A stretch of DNA of 64,000 nt from Clostridiaceae bacterium Marseille-Q4149 (lineage in GTDB: Bacteria > Bacillota > Clostridia > Oscillospirales > Oscillospiraceae), in assembly GCA_018228685.1 (NCBI GenBank), contig CP073691.1, positions 1,860,001 to 1,924,000 of the forward strand, in the 5' to 3' direction. The notes below the pieces were generated by a model. The model did not search any database. It worked only from the letters and a program-made list of their open reading frames with translations, and had not been told where the DNA came from. Shown piece after piece: positions 35,017-43,585 of this stretch (its first letter is position 1; every line of letters begins with the position of its first letter). Both the position numbers and the translations under genes were made by a program.

Positions 35017-35453
35017 AAAGTGGCCTGTCAGTCGAGGTTATTGGGGGTGATATAGTGGGAAAACTGTTCATATTATCGGTCGAAGAAGATGACCTTGAAA
35101 CCGTTGAGAAAATCATGGCCTTCATAGAGTCAACAGAACTGGTCATGTGTACGGATCTTTCCTCTGCCCCTCTGCGCTACAAGGCTTTATGTATCGACGC
35201 TGCGTGCCGTCAAGTGTTTTGGCAGGGCAAATTCATAGAGCTGACCCCTATGGAGTTCGATGTATTTCATTTGCTTGTCCGGCGGCCCGGACGGGTATTT
35301 TCACAAAGGGAGATCTATGAGTTTGTTGCCCCTGATTCGTTTGACAGCAGTTGGACGGGAATCTCCAGCATCATTTACAAGCTGCGTCATAAACTGAACG
35401 CTGACCTTATCCAGACCGTGTATGGGAAGGGCTATAAATTCTTGCCGCCATGA
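34747..35453 (+). repeat. long direct repeat, copy 2 (3' DtxR gene plus winged-helix gene)
   Basis: This is the partner of 19521-20226. The near-identity runs through the intergenic region and the whole winged-helix gene, including its GTG start. Confidence 0.8.
35055..35453 (+). CDS. stand-alone OmpR-type winged-helix regulator, cassette 2
   Basis: The 132-residue near-copy of the protein at 19828 differs by only a handful of residues (for example TVEKI for TAEKI, DLIQT for DFIQT, YKFLPP for YRFLPP). It uses the same GTG start after GGGGGTG. There is no receiver domain. It closes the cassette-2b operon before a terminator. Confidence 0.82.
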   Translation: MGKLFILSVEEDDLETVEKIMAFIESTELVMCTDLSSAPLRYKALCIDAACRQVFWQGKFIELTPMEFDVFHLLVRRPGRVFSQREIYEFVAPDSFDSSWTGISSIIYKLRHKLNADLIQTVYGKGYKFLPP

Positions 35454-35535
35454 GGATTATAGAAAAGAATGTTGGTAGATAGTACGAAACCATTCATTTA
35501 TTGGAACTATGCAGAGTAAGGAATAAAAGTGTTAT

Positions 35536-35570
35536 AAATCTGCGGTATGTTGGTGCATACCGCAGATTTT
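35536..35570 (+). terminator. terminator after cassette 2
   Basis: AAATCTGCGGTATG pairs perfectly with CATACCGCAGATTT around a six-base loop, followed by TTGC. Confidence 0.8.
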
Positions 35571-35602
35571 GCTATATCATAAATAGAGATTGGCGAGTTT
35601 TA

Positions 35603-35655
35603 TTGAAGAATACAGTAGTTTATGTTACCATAGAGAGGTAAGTTAAGACTAACTT
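35603..35655 (+). promoter_or_regulatory. promoter and operator of the cassette-3 AraC gene
   Basis: TTGAAG (35603-35608), a 17-base spacer and TACCAT (35626-35631) form the promoter. AAGTTA-AGAC-TAACTT (35640-35655) lies at the expected transcription start. The half-sites match the GTTA/TAAC elements elsewhere but with a shorter spacer. Confidence 0.55.
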
Positions 35656-35670
35656 GATGGAGTGATGACA

Positions 35671-36621
35671 ATGGAGAAGGTCAACTTCAATCCGGAATGG
35701 TATGGTGTACAGGCAAAAGTACTATCGAGAAGCGAAAGACAGCTGGTTGTGGATTATGGATGTAATGGGCGTGGTATCGTAAAAAATTATAGCTTGTTTG
35801 AGGGCATACAACTTTGCTTCCTCGATTTTGAAACGGATGAATCTATGAGGACCCAGAAGTTCAATCCAGATATCCTCCAGATTACTCACTGTCAAACCGG
35901 ACGCTATGAATGTGAATTTGCCAATCATACTGTGGCATATTTGCCAACGGGCTATTTCAGCGTTGCAACCACAGCGCATTTGCCGACTTCGTTCTCTTTT
36001 CCCTTGGGGAAGTATTACGGCGTTAGCCTTGTCATAGATCGTCAGGCGCTTTCGGACGAAATACGCCGGATGATGCGGACAATTCCCATTGACCTTGATA
36101 AAATAGGGACAACACTTGGTCTTGAAACACAATGGTATGTCAGTGATACTCCACCGCAATTACGACACTTGTTTTCCGAATTATACACAGCCATTCAAAC
36201 GGAGCCTGTCGGCTATTTCAAAATTAAGGCCATAGAGCTATTATACCACATGGATCAGTTGACACAGATTAGCGGGTGCGACTCAAAGTATTTTGATAAG
36301 AAACAGATTCAAGCAACAAAAGCTATTCGGGAGTATCTTATTTCCCATCTGGATGAAAAAGTTCCCTTGGAACAGTTGGCAAAAGAGGCGCACTTGAATC
36401 TGTCGGTGTTCCATCTGGTATTTTCCCACATATATGGGGACACTCCGTATGCCTACCTCAAAAAATACAAAATGAATTTAGCTGCCCAGTGGCTTTCGGA
36501 AAACAAGATGAAAATCGGTGATATTGCCTTGGAGCTTGGATATAGCAACGCAAGTAAATTTGCTAAAGCATTTCAATCTGTATATGGAATGCTGCCAAAA
36601 GACTACCGAAAAAATCGATAG
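35671..36621 (+). CDS. AraC-family regulator, cassette 3
   Basis: The 316-residue protein has an N-terminal sensing domain (CHFANHTVAYL-type beta region, here QTGRYECEFANHTVAYLPTG) and a C-terminal double HTH (about 215-315: ATKAIREYLISHLDEKVPLEQL, LNLSVFHLVFSHIYGDTPYAYL, IGDIALELGYSNASKFAKAF). The ATG at 35671 lies eight bases after GGAG; earlier ATG/GTG codons are possible. It precedes the cassette-3 ABC operon by about 190 bases in the same direction. It is similar in design to the AraC at 43586. Confidence 0.87.
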   Translation: MEKVNFNPEWYGVQAKVLSRSERQLVVDYGCNGRGIVKNYSLFEGIQLCFLDFETDESMRTQKFNPDILQITHCQTGRYECEFANHTVAYLPTGYFSVATTAHLPTSFSFPLGKYYGVSLVIDRQALSDEIRRMMRTIPIDLDKIGTTLGLETQWYVSDTPPQLRHLFSELYTAIQTEPVGYFKIKAIELLYHMDQLTQISGCDSKYFDKKQIQATKAIREYLISHLDEKVPLEQLAKEAHLNLSVFHLVFSHIYGDTPYAYLKKYKMNLAAQWLSENKMKIGDIALELGYSNASKFAKAFQSVYGMLPKDYRKNR

Positions 36622-36741
36622 TCATGTACAGGCGGCGTTTAACAGCGGTAGAGGTGTAGTCTCTACTAATTCATTGGTATCTTTGGGCTATTTTTGCCCG
36701 TGACGCATAGATATGGAGTAGCAGCCAATTTCAAAAGTTGA

Positions 36742-36782
36742 TAGAATAAATGTCGCGGTTAGCAAGAACTAACTGCGACATT
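36742..36782 (+). promoter_or_regulatory. -10 box and GTTAG palindrome within a terminator-like hairpin
   Basis: TAGAAT (36742-36747) is followed by AATGTCGC..GTTAG-CAAGAA-CTAAC..GCGACATT (36749-36782), a long stem, then TTCTCTTTT directly before the ribosome-binding site at 36793. It may act as DNA operator, RNA attenuator, or both. Confidence 0.6.
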
Positions 36783-36807
36783 TTCTCTTTTAAGGAGGGT
36801 TCATGCT

Positions 36808-38628
36808 ATGTCAAACGCAAAGTCGAAACAGGCAAAACCAAAGACGGGTTTGGCACGATGCATGGAATTGGCTTCTGACAGAAAGGGCCTTGTGTTCTTA
36901 GCCGCGGTTCTTTCGTCATTGGCAGCCATTGCTTCGTTTATCCCGTACATAGCGGTCTATTTTATGATCCGCTCAATTATCGGTGTTTTCCCGAACCTTG
37001 ACCAGTTGGATATGGGGATGGTCATGAATTATGGCTGGCTGGCGCTCGCCGGGATCGTGGCAAATATCCTACTGTATTTTCTGGCTATTTTCAGCTCACA
37101 CATGGCGGCATTTGGAACGCTGTACGAGTTGAAAGTTCTCTTTGCAGACCATATTACCAAAATCCCACTGGGGTATCACTTAACGATTGGCAGCGGCCGT
37201 CTGCGGAAAATCATGGATGAAAACATTGAAAGTGTGGAGGGCTTTATTGCTCACCAGTTTCCTGATTTTGTTGCCTCTATTACCGCCCCTATCGTCATGG
37301 TCATCATCCTGTTGGCTGTTGACTGGAGGTTTGGCCTTGCTTCCCTGGTCGGCATCATTCTTGCATTTGTCGCAGAGTTTATTGGCTTTGGCAGCGGTGA
37401 AATGAAGGAGAACATGGGCAAGTACCAAAAGGCTTTGGAAGAAATGAATAATGCCTCTGTGGAGTATGTCCGGGGAATGTCGGTAGTAAAGGCGTTCAAT
37501 CAAACAGCATCTTCGTTCAAAAAACTCAAAGAGGCAATCACCGGCTATACGGAATGGGTCCTCAAGTTCTCTCTGGGCTGGCAGAATTGTATGCCTGCCT
37601 TTACCACAATCATCAATAATGTTTACCTGATTCTTGTTCCTGTGGGCATCCTGATTGGGTCCAGAACGGATGATTTTGCCGGATTTGCGATGACCTTTAT
37701 CTTTTATCTGCTCTTTGTACCAGCAATTTCCGGCGTGCTGAACAAAATCATGTATATTTCAGAGTCGTTCATGCAGATCAACGGGAATGTGGCCAGGATG
37801 GACGAGATATTGAACATTCCAGAAATGCCGGAAACGGCTCATCCTAAGAAACCTGCTGGGGACGATGTTGTTTTCAATAATGTCAGCTTTTCCTACACGG
37901 GAGATAATTCTGAGAAAGCTCTGGAAAATGTATCTTTCTCGGCAAAGCAGGGACAGATCACAGCCATTGTCGGACCTTCCGGCGGCGGCAAAAGTACGAT
38001 TGCCAATCTGATTTCCCGCTTTTGGGATGTGTCCTCCGGCAGCATTACCATCGGCGGTATAGATGTGCGCGATATGGCGGAGGATGACCTGATGCACCAT
38101 GTCAGCTTTGTGTTCCAGGATATTTTCCTGTTCAAGCAGAGCATCTTGGATAATATCCGTATGGGCAATCCTTCGGCCAGCGAGGAACAAGTGATTGCGG
38201 CGGCGAAAGCAGCGCAGTGCCACGAGTTCATCTCCAAACTGCCCAACGGGTATCACACGGTGGTCGGCTCCAAAGGCATCCATCTCTCTGGCGGTGAGCG
38301 CCAGCGGATTGCTATTGCGCGGGCTATTATCAAGAACTCGCCTATCATCGTGCTGGATGAGGCAACGGCGTTCAGTGACCCGGAGAATGAATACCTGATC
38401 CAGAAAGCCTTTGAAAAGCTGATGCAGGGTAAGACAGTTATCATCATCGCACACCGCCTCTCCACGATCCGCAATGCAGATAAGATCATCGTCATGGAGA
38501 AAGGGCACTTGGTCGAAGAAGGAAAACATGACGAGCTGGTGGCCGCAAGCGGACGCTATGCACAAATGTGGAACCACTATACAGAAGCGATTGGCTGGAA
38601 AATCAGCGGAAAGGCGGTGCAACTATGA
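36808..38628 (+). CDS. ABC half-transporter, first subunit of cassette-3 pair
   Basis: This 606-residue protein is the longest of the twelve because of a basic N-terminal extension (NAKSKQAKPKTGLARCMEL). It has six membrane helices, then GPSGGGKST (388), VFQDIFLF, LSGGERQR (492), VLDEATAFSD (511) and IIAHRLSTI (547). GGAGGG lies ten bases before the ATG. It overlaps its partner by four bases. This cassette has no ECF genes and no DtxR gene, so these transporters may be the minimal functional core. Confidence 0.88.
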   Translation: MSNAKSKQAKPKTGLARCMELASDRKGLVFLAAVLSSLAAIASFIPYIAVYFMIRSIIGVFPNLDQLDMGMVMNYGWLALAGIVANILLYFLAIFSSHMAAFGTLYELKVLFADHITKIPLGYHLTIGSGRLRKIMDENIESVEGFIAHQFPDFVASITAPIVMVIILLAVDWRFGLASLVGIILAFVAEFIGFGSGEMKENMGKYQKALEEMNNASVEYVRGMSVVKAFNQTASSFKKLKEAITGYTEWVLKFSLGWQNCMPAFTTIINNVYLILVPVGILIGSRTDDFAGFAMTFIFYLLFVPAISGVLNKIMYISESFMQINGNVARMDEILNIPEMPETAHPKKPAGDDVVFNNVSFSYTGDNSEKALENVSFSAKQGQITAIVGPSGGGKSTIANLISRFWDVSSGSITIGGIDVRDMAEDDLMHHVSFVFQDIFLFKQSILDNIRMGNPSASEEQVIAAAKAAQCHEFISKLPNGYHTVVGSKGIHLSGGERQRIAIARAIIKNSPIIVLDEATAFSDPENEYLIQKAFEKLMQGKTVIIIAHRLSTIRNADKIIVMEKGHLVEEGKHDELVAASGRYAQMWNHYTEAIGWKISGKAVQL

Positions 38629-40361
38629 GCAGATTACAAAAAGCTCTCTTTTTGTCAGACAAGGGTTACGCAGATCTGAAAAAAGCAATCTTCGCCTGCA
38701 CATTGACGAACCTGGCTATGCTTCTGCCGTTCTGTGTAACTGTTATGGTCTTCAGTGAAATTTTGACGCCCTTTGTCAGCGGTGACTCCATCCAGTGGAA
38801 CCATATCTGGATGCTGTGGGGCGCAGGTATTGTTTCAGCCATCCTGGTATTTCTGGCCGCCAAAAACGATTACCGTAAAACCTATATTGCCTCATATAAA
38901 GAGTCGAACACGACCCGGCTGCGGATTGCGGAGCACCTTCGGAAACTCCCTATGAATTTCTTTAACACCAAGGATCTTTCTGAACTGACCACGAATATGA
39001 TGGCGGATTGCAGCAGCATGGAGTCCCTGCTCAGCAGCACGATCCCTCCACTGATTGCAAACGGCATCACGGTGACCCTGACCTGTATCCTGCTGGCCTT
39101 CTTTGACTGGCGTCTTGCTCTGTGCGTATTCATCACGGTTCCGATTGCCTTCCTCATTATCTGGCTCAGCCGGAACCATCAAAAGAAGCTGTTTGAAAAG
39201 CAGGTTAATGCAAAACTGGCTGCCTCTGACCAGGTACAGGAATACCTGGAAGGTATGAAGATCATCAAGTCCTGCGGGCTGTCCGGCTCTCATTTCAGTG
39301 CGTTGGATAAAGCTCTGCTTGCTATGAAAAAGATTGCCATCAAAGTGGAAATGGCTGTCGGCGTGTTTATGTCCAGCGCCAGCATGATTTTGCAGGCAGG
39401 TATTGGCATTACAATCTTTGTCGGTGCTATTCTCCTGACCAGTGGACAAATTGAACTGCTGCCTTTGCTCATGTTTCTGCTGATGGTCACGCGGATTTAT
39501 GGCCCTATTTTGGCAATCCTGGCGAATTTGTCCTCGCTACTGAATTTGAATGTAGTTACAAGTCGTATGCGTACCTTGCTCACCACTCCTGTGATGGACG
39601 GTGACGGGAAAATGGTTCCGAACTGCGATATTGAGCTTTCCCATGTGACTTTTGGCTACAATCAGGAAGATGTCATCAAAGATGTTTCCTGCAAAATTCC
39701 CCAAGGGAGCGTGACCGCCCTCGTTGGCCCGTCCGGTTCCGGTAAAAGCACGATTTCCAAACTGATTGCCCGGTTTTGGGATGTTCAACAGGGCAAGATC
39801 ACCGTGGGCGGCAAAGACATCAAGAGTATGGAGCCGGAAAGCCTCATGTCTTATATGTCTTTCGTGTTCCAGGATGTGACCTTGTTCAATGATACGGTTA
39901 TGAATAATATCCGTCTTGGCAATCCAAACGCAACAGACGATCAGGTAATTGCTGCTGCCAAAGCCGCCTATTGTGATGAATTTGTCCGGGAGATGCCGGA
40001 TGGGTATCAGACGGTTCTCGGTGAAAACGGCAGCACCCTTTCCGGCGGTGAGCGCCAGCGTATTTCCATCGCCCGCGCATTACTAAAAAATGCGCCCATC
40101 ATTCTGCTTGACGAGGCCACAGCATCCCTTGACCCAGAGAATGAAGTCCTGGTTCAAAAAGCGATTGCCAAACTGGTAGAAGGCAAGACGGTTATTATGA
40201 TCGCCCACCGTCTCCGTACAGTTGTGGATGCGGATCAGATCATTGTTCTTGACAATGGACGACTGGTAGAACATGGAACGCACGATGAGTTGATGAAGAA
40301 GAATGGGCTGTATTATAAGTTGTTCCATATTCAGCAGGAAAGCCTTGGTTGGGCGGTATAA
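38625..40361 (+). CDS. ABC half-transporter, second subunit of cassette-3 pair
   Basis: The 578-residue protein starts in an ATGA overlap with the upstream gene. It has six membrane helices, GPSGSGKST (367), VFQDVTLF, LSGGERQR (471), LLDEATASLD (490) and MIAHRLRTV (525). The winged-helix regulator follows after 16 bases with no DtxR between them, the only complete cassette end lacking it. Confidence 0.88.
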   Translation: MSRLQKALFLSDKGYADLKKAIFACTLTNLAMLLPFCVTVMVFSEILTPFVSGDSIQWNHIWMLWGAGIVSAILVFLAAKNDYRKTYIASYKESNTTRLRIAEHLRKLPMNFFNTKDLSELTTNMMADCSSMESLLSSTIPPLIANGITVTLTCILLAFFDWRLALCVFITVPIAFLIIWLSRNHQKKLFEKQVNAKLAASDQVQEYLEGMKIIKSCGLSGSHFSALDKALLAMKKIAIKVEMAVGVFMSSASMILQAGIGITIFVGAILLTSGQIELLPLLMFLLMVTRIYGPILAILANLSSLLNLNVVTSRMRTLLTTPVMDGDGKMVPNCDIELSHVTFGYNQEDVIKDVSCKIPQGSVTALVGPSGSGKSTISKLIARFWDVQQGKITVGGKDIKSMEPESLMSYMSFVFQDVTLFNDTVMNNIRLGNPNATDDQVIAAAKAAYCDEFVREMPDGYQTVLGENGSTLSGGERQRISIARALLKNAPIILLDEATASLDPENEVLVQKAIAKLVEGKTVIMIAHRLRTVVDADQIIVLDNGRLVEHGTHDELMKKNGLYYKLFHIQQESLGWAV

Positions 40362-40377
40362 CTTTGGGGGAAAAGCG

Positions 40378-40674
40378 TTGACTGGACTGGCTGTTCTACA
40401 ATATGATAATCTGTGTATTGACCCAAACCAGCGTAGGGCCTTTGTGAGCGGGCGAGCGGTGGAGTTGACCACGATGGAATTCAATATCCTATATTATCTG
40501 GCCTTACACCCTGGCTGGACCTTTACCCGGGAGCAGCTTTACCGATATGCGATGCCCGATGACTTTGCTTCCGGCCTCGAAAGCGTCACCAGCCGGATCT
40601 ACAAGATACGGAAGAAATTAAATATCAATGCGATTCAAACGGTATATGGATATGGTTATCGCTTTGAAAAGTAA
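40378..40674 (+). CDS. stand-alone OmpR-type winged-helix regulator, cassette 3 (98 aa)
   Basis: A TTG start at 40378 lies eight bases after GGGGG; the same start layout is found in the copies at 48593 and 55929. The 98 residues are essentially only the winged helix (ELTTMEFNILYYLALHPGWTF, SVTSRIYKIRKKL, TVYGYGYRFEK), shorter at the N-terminus than the 19828 type. It is very similar at DNA level to the cassette 4 and 5 copies although the transporters differ. Confidence 0.8.
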   Translation: MTGLAVLQYDNLCIDPNQRRAFVSGRAVELTTMEFNILYYLALHPGWTFTREQLYRYAMPDDFASGLESVTSRIYKIRKKLNINAIQTVYGYGYRFEK

Positions 40675-40691
40675 GGGAACAAGCAAGAAAG

Positions 40692-40722
40692 CGGCCTTTG
40701 TATTATAGCAAGGGCCGTTTTC
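40692..40722 (+). terminator. terminator after cassette 3
   Basis: CGGCCTTTG pairs with CAAGGGCCG (one mismatch) followed by TTTTCG. Confidence 0.6.
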
Positions 40723-40809
40723 GATTTGTGCGGATAGGAAAACATCAATAATTCCAACCAAACGGAATAAAGTCGTCTAAACGGAATAGACAGGCAGGGA
40801 GGCCCTCGG

Positions 40810-40877
40810 TAAAATACATCGTGTGAGATGGACGCATGGCGTCCTATTTTTCACGAAGAAAGTTAGTGCAATCTAAC
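40810..40877 (+). promoter_or_regulatory. leader region of cassette-4 ECF operon: -10, small attenuator, GTTAG palindrome
   Basis: A TAAAAT -10-like box (40810-40815) is preceded by two AAACGGAATA direct repeats 21 bases apart (about 40760 and 40781), suited to an AraC dimer. A perfect GGACGC-ATG-GCGTCC hairpin (40830-40844) is followed by TATTTTT. GTTAG-TGCAAT-CTAAC lies at 40862-40877, about 18 bases before the start codon. Confidence 0.55.
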
Positions 40878-40895
40878 CAAAAAGGAGAGAACATT

Positions 40896-41501
40896 ATGTC
40901 TGAACCAGTCAAGGGCCGCGGGATGAGCGGCAAAGATGTCATTACCGTGGGGATTTTCTCCGCCATTTACTTTGTCATCAACTTTGCCTTTATGCTTCTG
41001 GGCGGGCTGCACCCGCTGCTTTGGATCTTGATGCCGGGCTTTATCGCTCTGTTTACCGGCATTCCATATCTCATGATGTGCGCCAAGGTGCAGAAGGTGG
41101 GCTCCGTCCTGCTGATGGGACTCATCACGGGCCTCATTTACTATGTCACCGGGCAATTCACCGTTGTGATCCTGGTATCCTTCGTTCTGGCCTGCGGCTT
41201 GGCTGAAATTACCCGTGTCATCACCCACTACCGGAGCATGGCCGGCAACCTGGTATCCTTTGTGCTGTTCTCTGTGGGCATGGTGGGCTCTCCGCTCCCG
41301 ATCTGGCTGATGCGGGAGGACTTCCTGCGGCAGATCACAGAACAAGGGATGCCAGCGGACTATGTGAACACTCTGGCGGCCCTTTCCTCCAATGGGATGC
41401 TGATCGTTCTGTTCCTGGCTCCTGTTGTTGGAGCGGTCATCGGCGGCATCCTTGCCCGCGCCATGTTCCGCAAGCACTTTGAAAAGGCTGGCCTGGTGTA
41501 A
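40896..41501 (+). CDS. MptD-family ECF transporter S component, cassette 4
   Basis: The 201-residue membrane protein has segments such as VGIFSAIYFVINFAFMLLGGL and LIVLFLAPVVGAVIGGIL, and the tail FRKHFEKAGLV shared with the other two. AAGGAGAG precedes the ATG at 40896. The EcfT start follows one base after its stop. As with its relatives, substrate identity is open. Confidence 0.85.
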   Translation: MSEPVKGRGMSGKDVITVGIFSAIYFVINFAFMLLGGLHPLLWILMPGFIALFTGIPYLMMCAKVQKVGSVLLMGLITGLIYYVTGQFTVVILVSFVLACGLAEITRVITHYRSMAGNLVSFVLFSVGMVGSPLPIWLMREDFLRQITEQGMPADYVNTLAALSSNGMLIVLFLAPVVGAVIGGILARAMFRKHFEKAGLV

Positions 41502-41502
41502 G

Positions 41503-42177
41503 ATGGGGAACGGGAAGAAATCGATCTTTGACCCGAGAGCTGGACTGTGGATTCTGATCGCCGCCAATATCATCGCGTTCAGCGACCATACTCTGTGGGT
41601 GGAACTGGCGCTGGTCGCTCTGCTGCTGGCACTGATGGTTGTCCACAGAAGATTTACAATGGCAGTCAAATGGGCTGTTGGATATTGCGCCCTGCTGGTC
41701 TTTCAACAGGTGATCCTGCCGGCGTCGCCTATGATCATCGCCACCAGTTTTACCATCTTTGCCACCTATACCCGCCGGATGTTCCCCTGCCTGATGACCG
41801 GATCGCTGATGTTGAAATGCACTCCTTTGCGCTACCTGATCGTAGGGCTGCGGCAGTTACATATTCCCCAGAAGCTGATCGTGGCTATATCCGTGACACT
41901 GCGGTACTTCCCCGCTATCCGGGAGGAGATCGGCCACATCCGGGACGCGATGAAGCTGCGGAATATCCGGGGGTTCAGCCGCTTGGAGTGTACGGTGATG
42001 CCCCTCATGGTGTCCGCTACGGAGACGGCGGAGGAGCTCTCCGCGGCGGCCGTGACCCGAGGAATCGAAAATCCAGCCCGAAAGACCAGCGCCGTGTCCT
42101 TGCGTCTAATGCCGGTGGACTTGATTGGGATGCTGTTGGTCCTGGCCTTGCTGATAGGCTCATTTGTGGTACAATAA
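41503..42177 (+). CDS. ECF transporter transmembrane component (EcfT), cassette 4
   Basis: The 224-residue EcfT has the DPRAGLWIL entry motif, several membrane helices and coupling motifs (LRNIRGFSRLE near 147, AVTRGIENPA near 186). The start at 41503 is one base after the S stop, overlapping its end region without a gap for a separate promoter. It is the shortest of the three EcfT proteins. Confidence 0.85.
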   Translation: MGNGKKSIFDPRAGLWILIAANIIAFSDHTLWVELALVALLLALMVVHRRFTMAVKWAVGYCALLVFQQVILPASPMIIATSFTIFATYTRRMFPCLMTGSLMLKCTPLRYLIVGLRQLHIPQKLIVAISVTLRYFPAIREEIGHIRDAMKLRNIRGFSRLECTVMPLMVSATETAEELSAAAVTRGIENPARKTSAVSLRLMPVDLIGMLLVLALLIGSFVVQ

Positions 42178-42189
42178 GGGGGAGTGACA

Positions 42190-43572
42190 ATGATAGGTTT
42201 GGAACAGGTTTCCTTTGGCTATGGAGAAAAACAGGAAACGCTTTCCCATGTCAGCGCCACTGTTGCCCGCGGAGAGTGCGTCCTGCTGTGCGGGGCCTCC
42301 GGCTGCGGAAAGACCACGGTGACGAAGCTGATCAACGGCCTGATCCCGGCTTTTACTCCCGGATGCCGTCTGGAAGGGCGGGTGATGGTAAATGGGCTTG
42401 CGCCGCGGGAAACACCCATGTATGAACTGGCCCAGCGGGTAGGCTCTGTGTTTCAAAATCCAAAGTCCCAGTTTTTTAATCTGGACACCGACAGCGAACT
42501 GGCCTTTGGGCTGGAAAATGAGGGCCGTCCGCCGGAAGAGATCCGCCGCCGCGTGGAGCAGGTCGCGGAAACACTGCACCTCCAGGAACTGCGCGGGAAA
42601 AACATCTTTTCTCTGTCCGGTGGGCAAAAGCAGCTTCTGGCCTTTGGCTCTGTTTATGCCATGGGCCCTGAAATCTATGTGCTGGACGAGCCGACAGCCA
42701 ATCTGGATCGGGAGGCCATTGCCCGGCTCCACGACCAGATCGCCGCTTTGAAGCGGCAGGGCTGCACAATCGTGGTGGCGGAGCATCGCCTGTACTTTCT
42801 CACCGATCTCATCGACCGGGCGTTTTATCTTCGGAGCGGGGGGCTGGAGCGCGTCTTCACCGGGGAGCAGTTTCGCAGCCTGCCAGACCCGGAGCGGGAG
42901 GCCCTGGGGCTGCGTACCCTGACCCCGGCGGTATGCACGCTCCCCGCTGTGGAATCGGCCGGCAGCGAAGAAGGGCTGTCTGTGGAGGGCTTAACCTGCA
43001 GCTTTCGCAAAGGAGCTCCCGTGTTCCGGGATCTGTCCTTTTCCGCCCGCCCCGGCGAGGTGGTGGCAATCACCGGACCCAACGGCGTGGGCAAGACCAC
43101 ACTTTCCCGCTGCCTTTGCGGGCTGCTGAAAGAACAAGCGGGACAAATTCTGCTGAACGGAAAGCCTCTGGATCGAAAAGGCCGCCAGCGGTCGGCTTTC
43201 TGTGTCATGCAGGATGTAAACCATCAGCTGTTCTCCGACAGCGTGTGGGGAGAGTGCCGGATGTCTGCGCCGGAGGCATCTGACAATCAGATTTCGGAGG
43301 TGCTGGACAGCCTCCACCTGCTGTCCTTTCGGGAGCGGCATCCGATGTCCCTCTCCGGGGGACAGAAGCAGAGGCTGGCAGTAGCTACGGCCCTGCTGTC
43401 GGAGAAGCCGGTGCTGATTTTTGACGAGCCCACCAGCGGTTTGGACTATGCCCGTATGGTGGAGGTGTCCGGGGTGATCCGCAGTCTGGCAAGGCATGGG
43501 CGGATCGTTCTGGTGGTTACCCATGACCAAGAATTCATGCAGAGAGCCTGTGACCGGGTGCTGCGATTGTAA
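42190..43572 (+). CDS. fused double-domain ECF ATPase (EcfA), cassette 4
   Basis: The 460-residue chain has NBD1 with GASGCGKTT (about 36), LSGGQKQL (140) and IYVLDEPTANLD, and NBD2 with GPNGVGKTT (300), LSGGQKQR (387) and VLIFDEPTSGLD. The ATG at 42190 follows GGGGGAG; a GTG six bases earlier is possible. The AraC regulator follows in the same operon, 13 bases later. Confidence 0.9.
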   Translation: MIGLEQVSFGYGEKQETLSHVSATVARGECVLLCGASGCGKTTVTKLINGLIPAFTPGCRLEGRVMVNGLAPRETPMYELAQRVGSVFQNPKSQFFNLDTDSELAFGLENEGRPPEEIRRRVEQVAETLHLQELRGKNIFSLSGGQKQLLAFGSVYAMGPEIYVLDEPTANLDREAIARLHDQIAALKRQGCTIVVAEHRLYFLTDLIDRAFYLRSGGLERVFTGEQFRSLPDPEREALGLRTLTPAVCTLPAVESAGSEEGLSVEGLTCSFRKGAPVFRDLSFSARPGEVVAITGPNGVGKTTLSRCLCGLLKEQAGQILLNGKPLDRKGRQRSAFCVMQDVNHQLFSDSVWGECRMSAPEASDNQISEVLDSLHLLSFRERHPMSLSGGQKQRLAVATALLSEKPVLIFDEPTSGLDYARMVEVSGVIRSLARHGRIVLVVTHDQEFMQRACDRVLRL

Positions 43573-43585
43573 AAGGAGAAATTTC

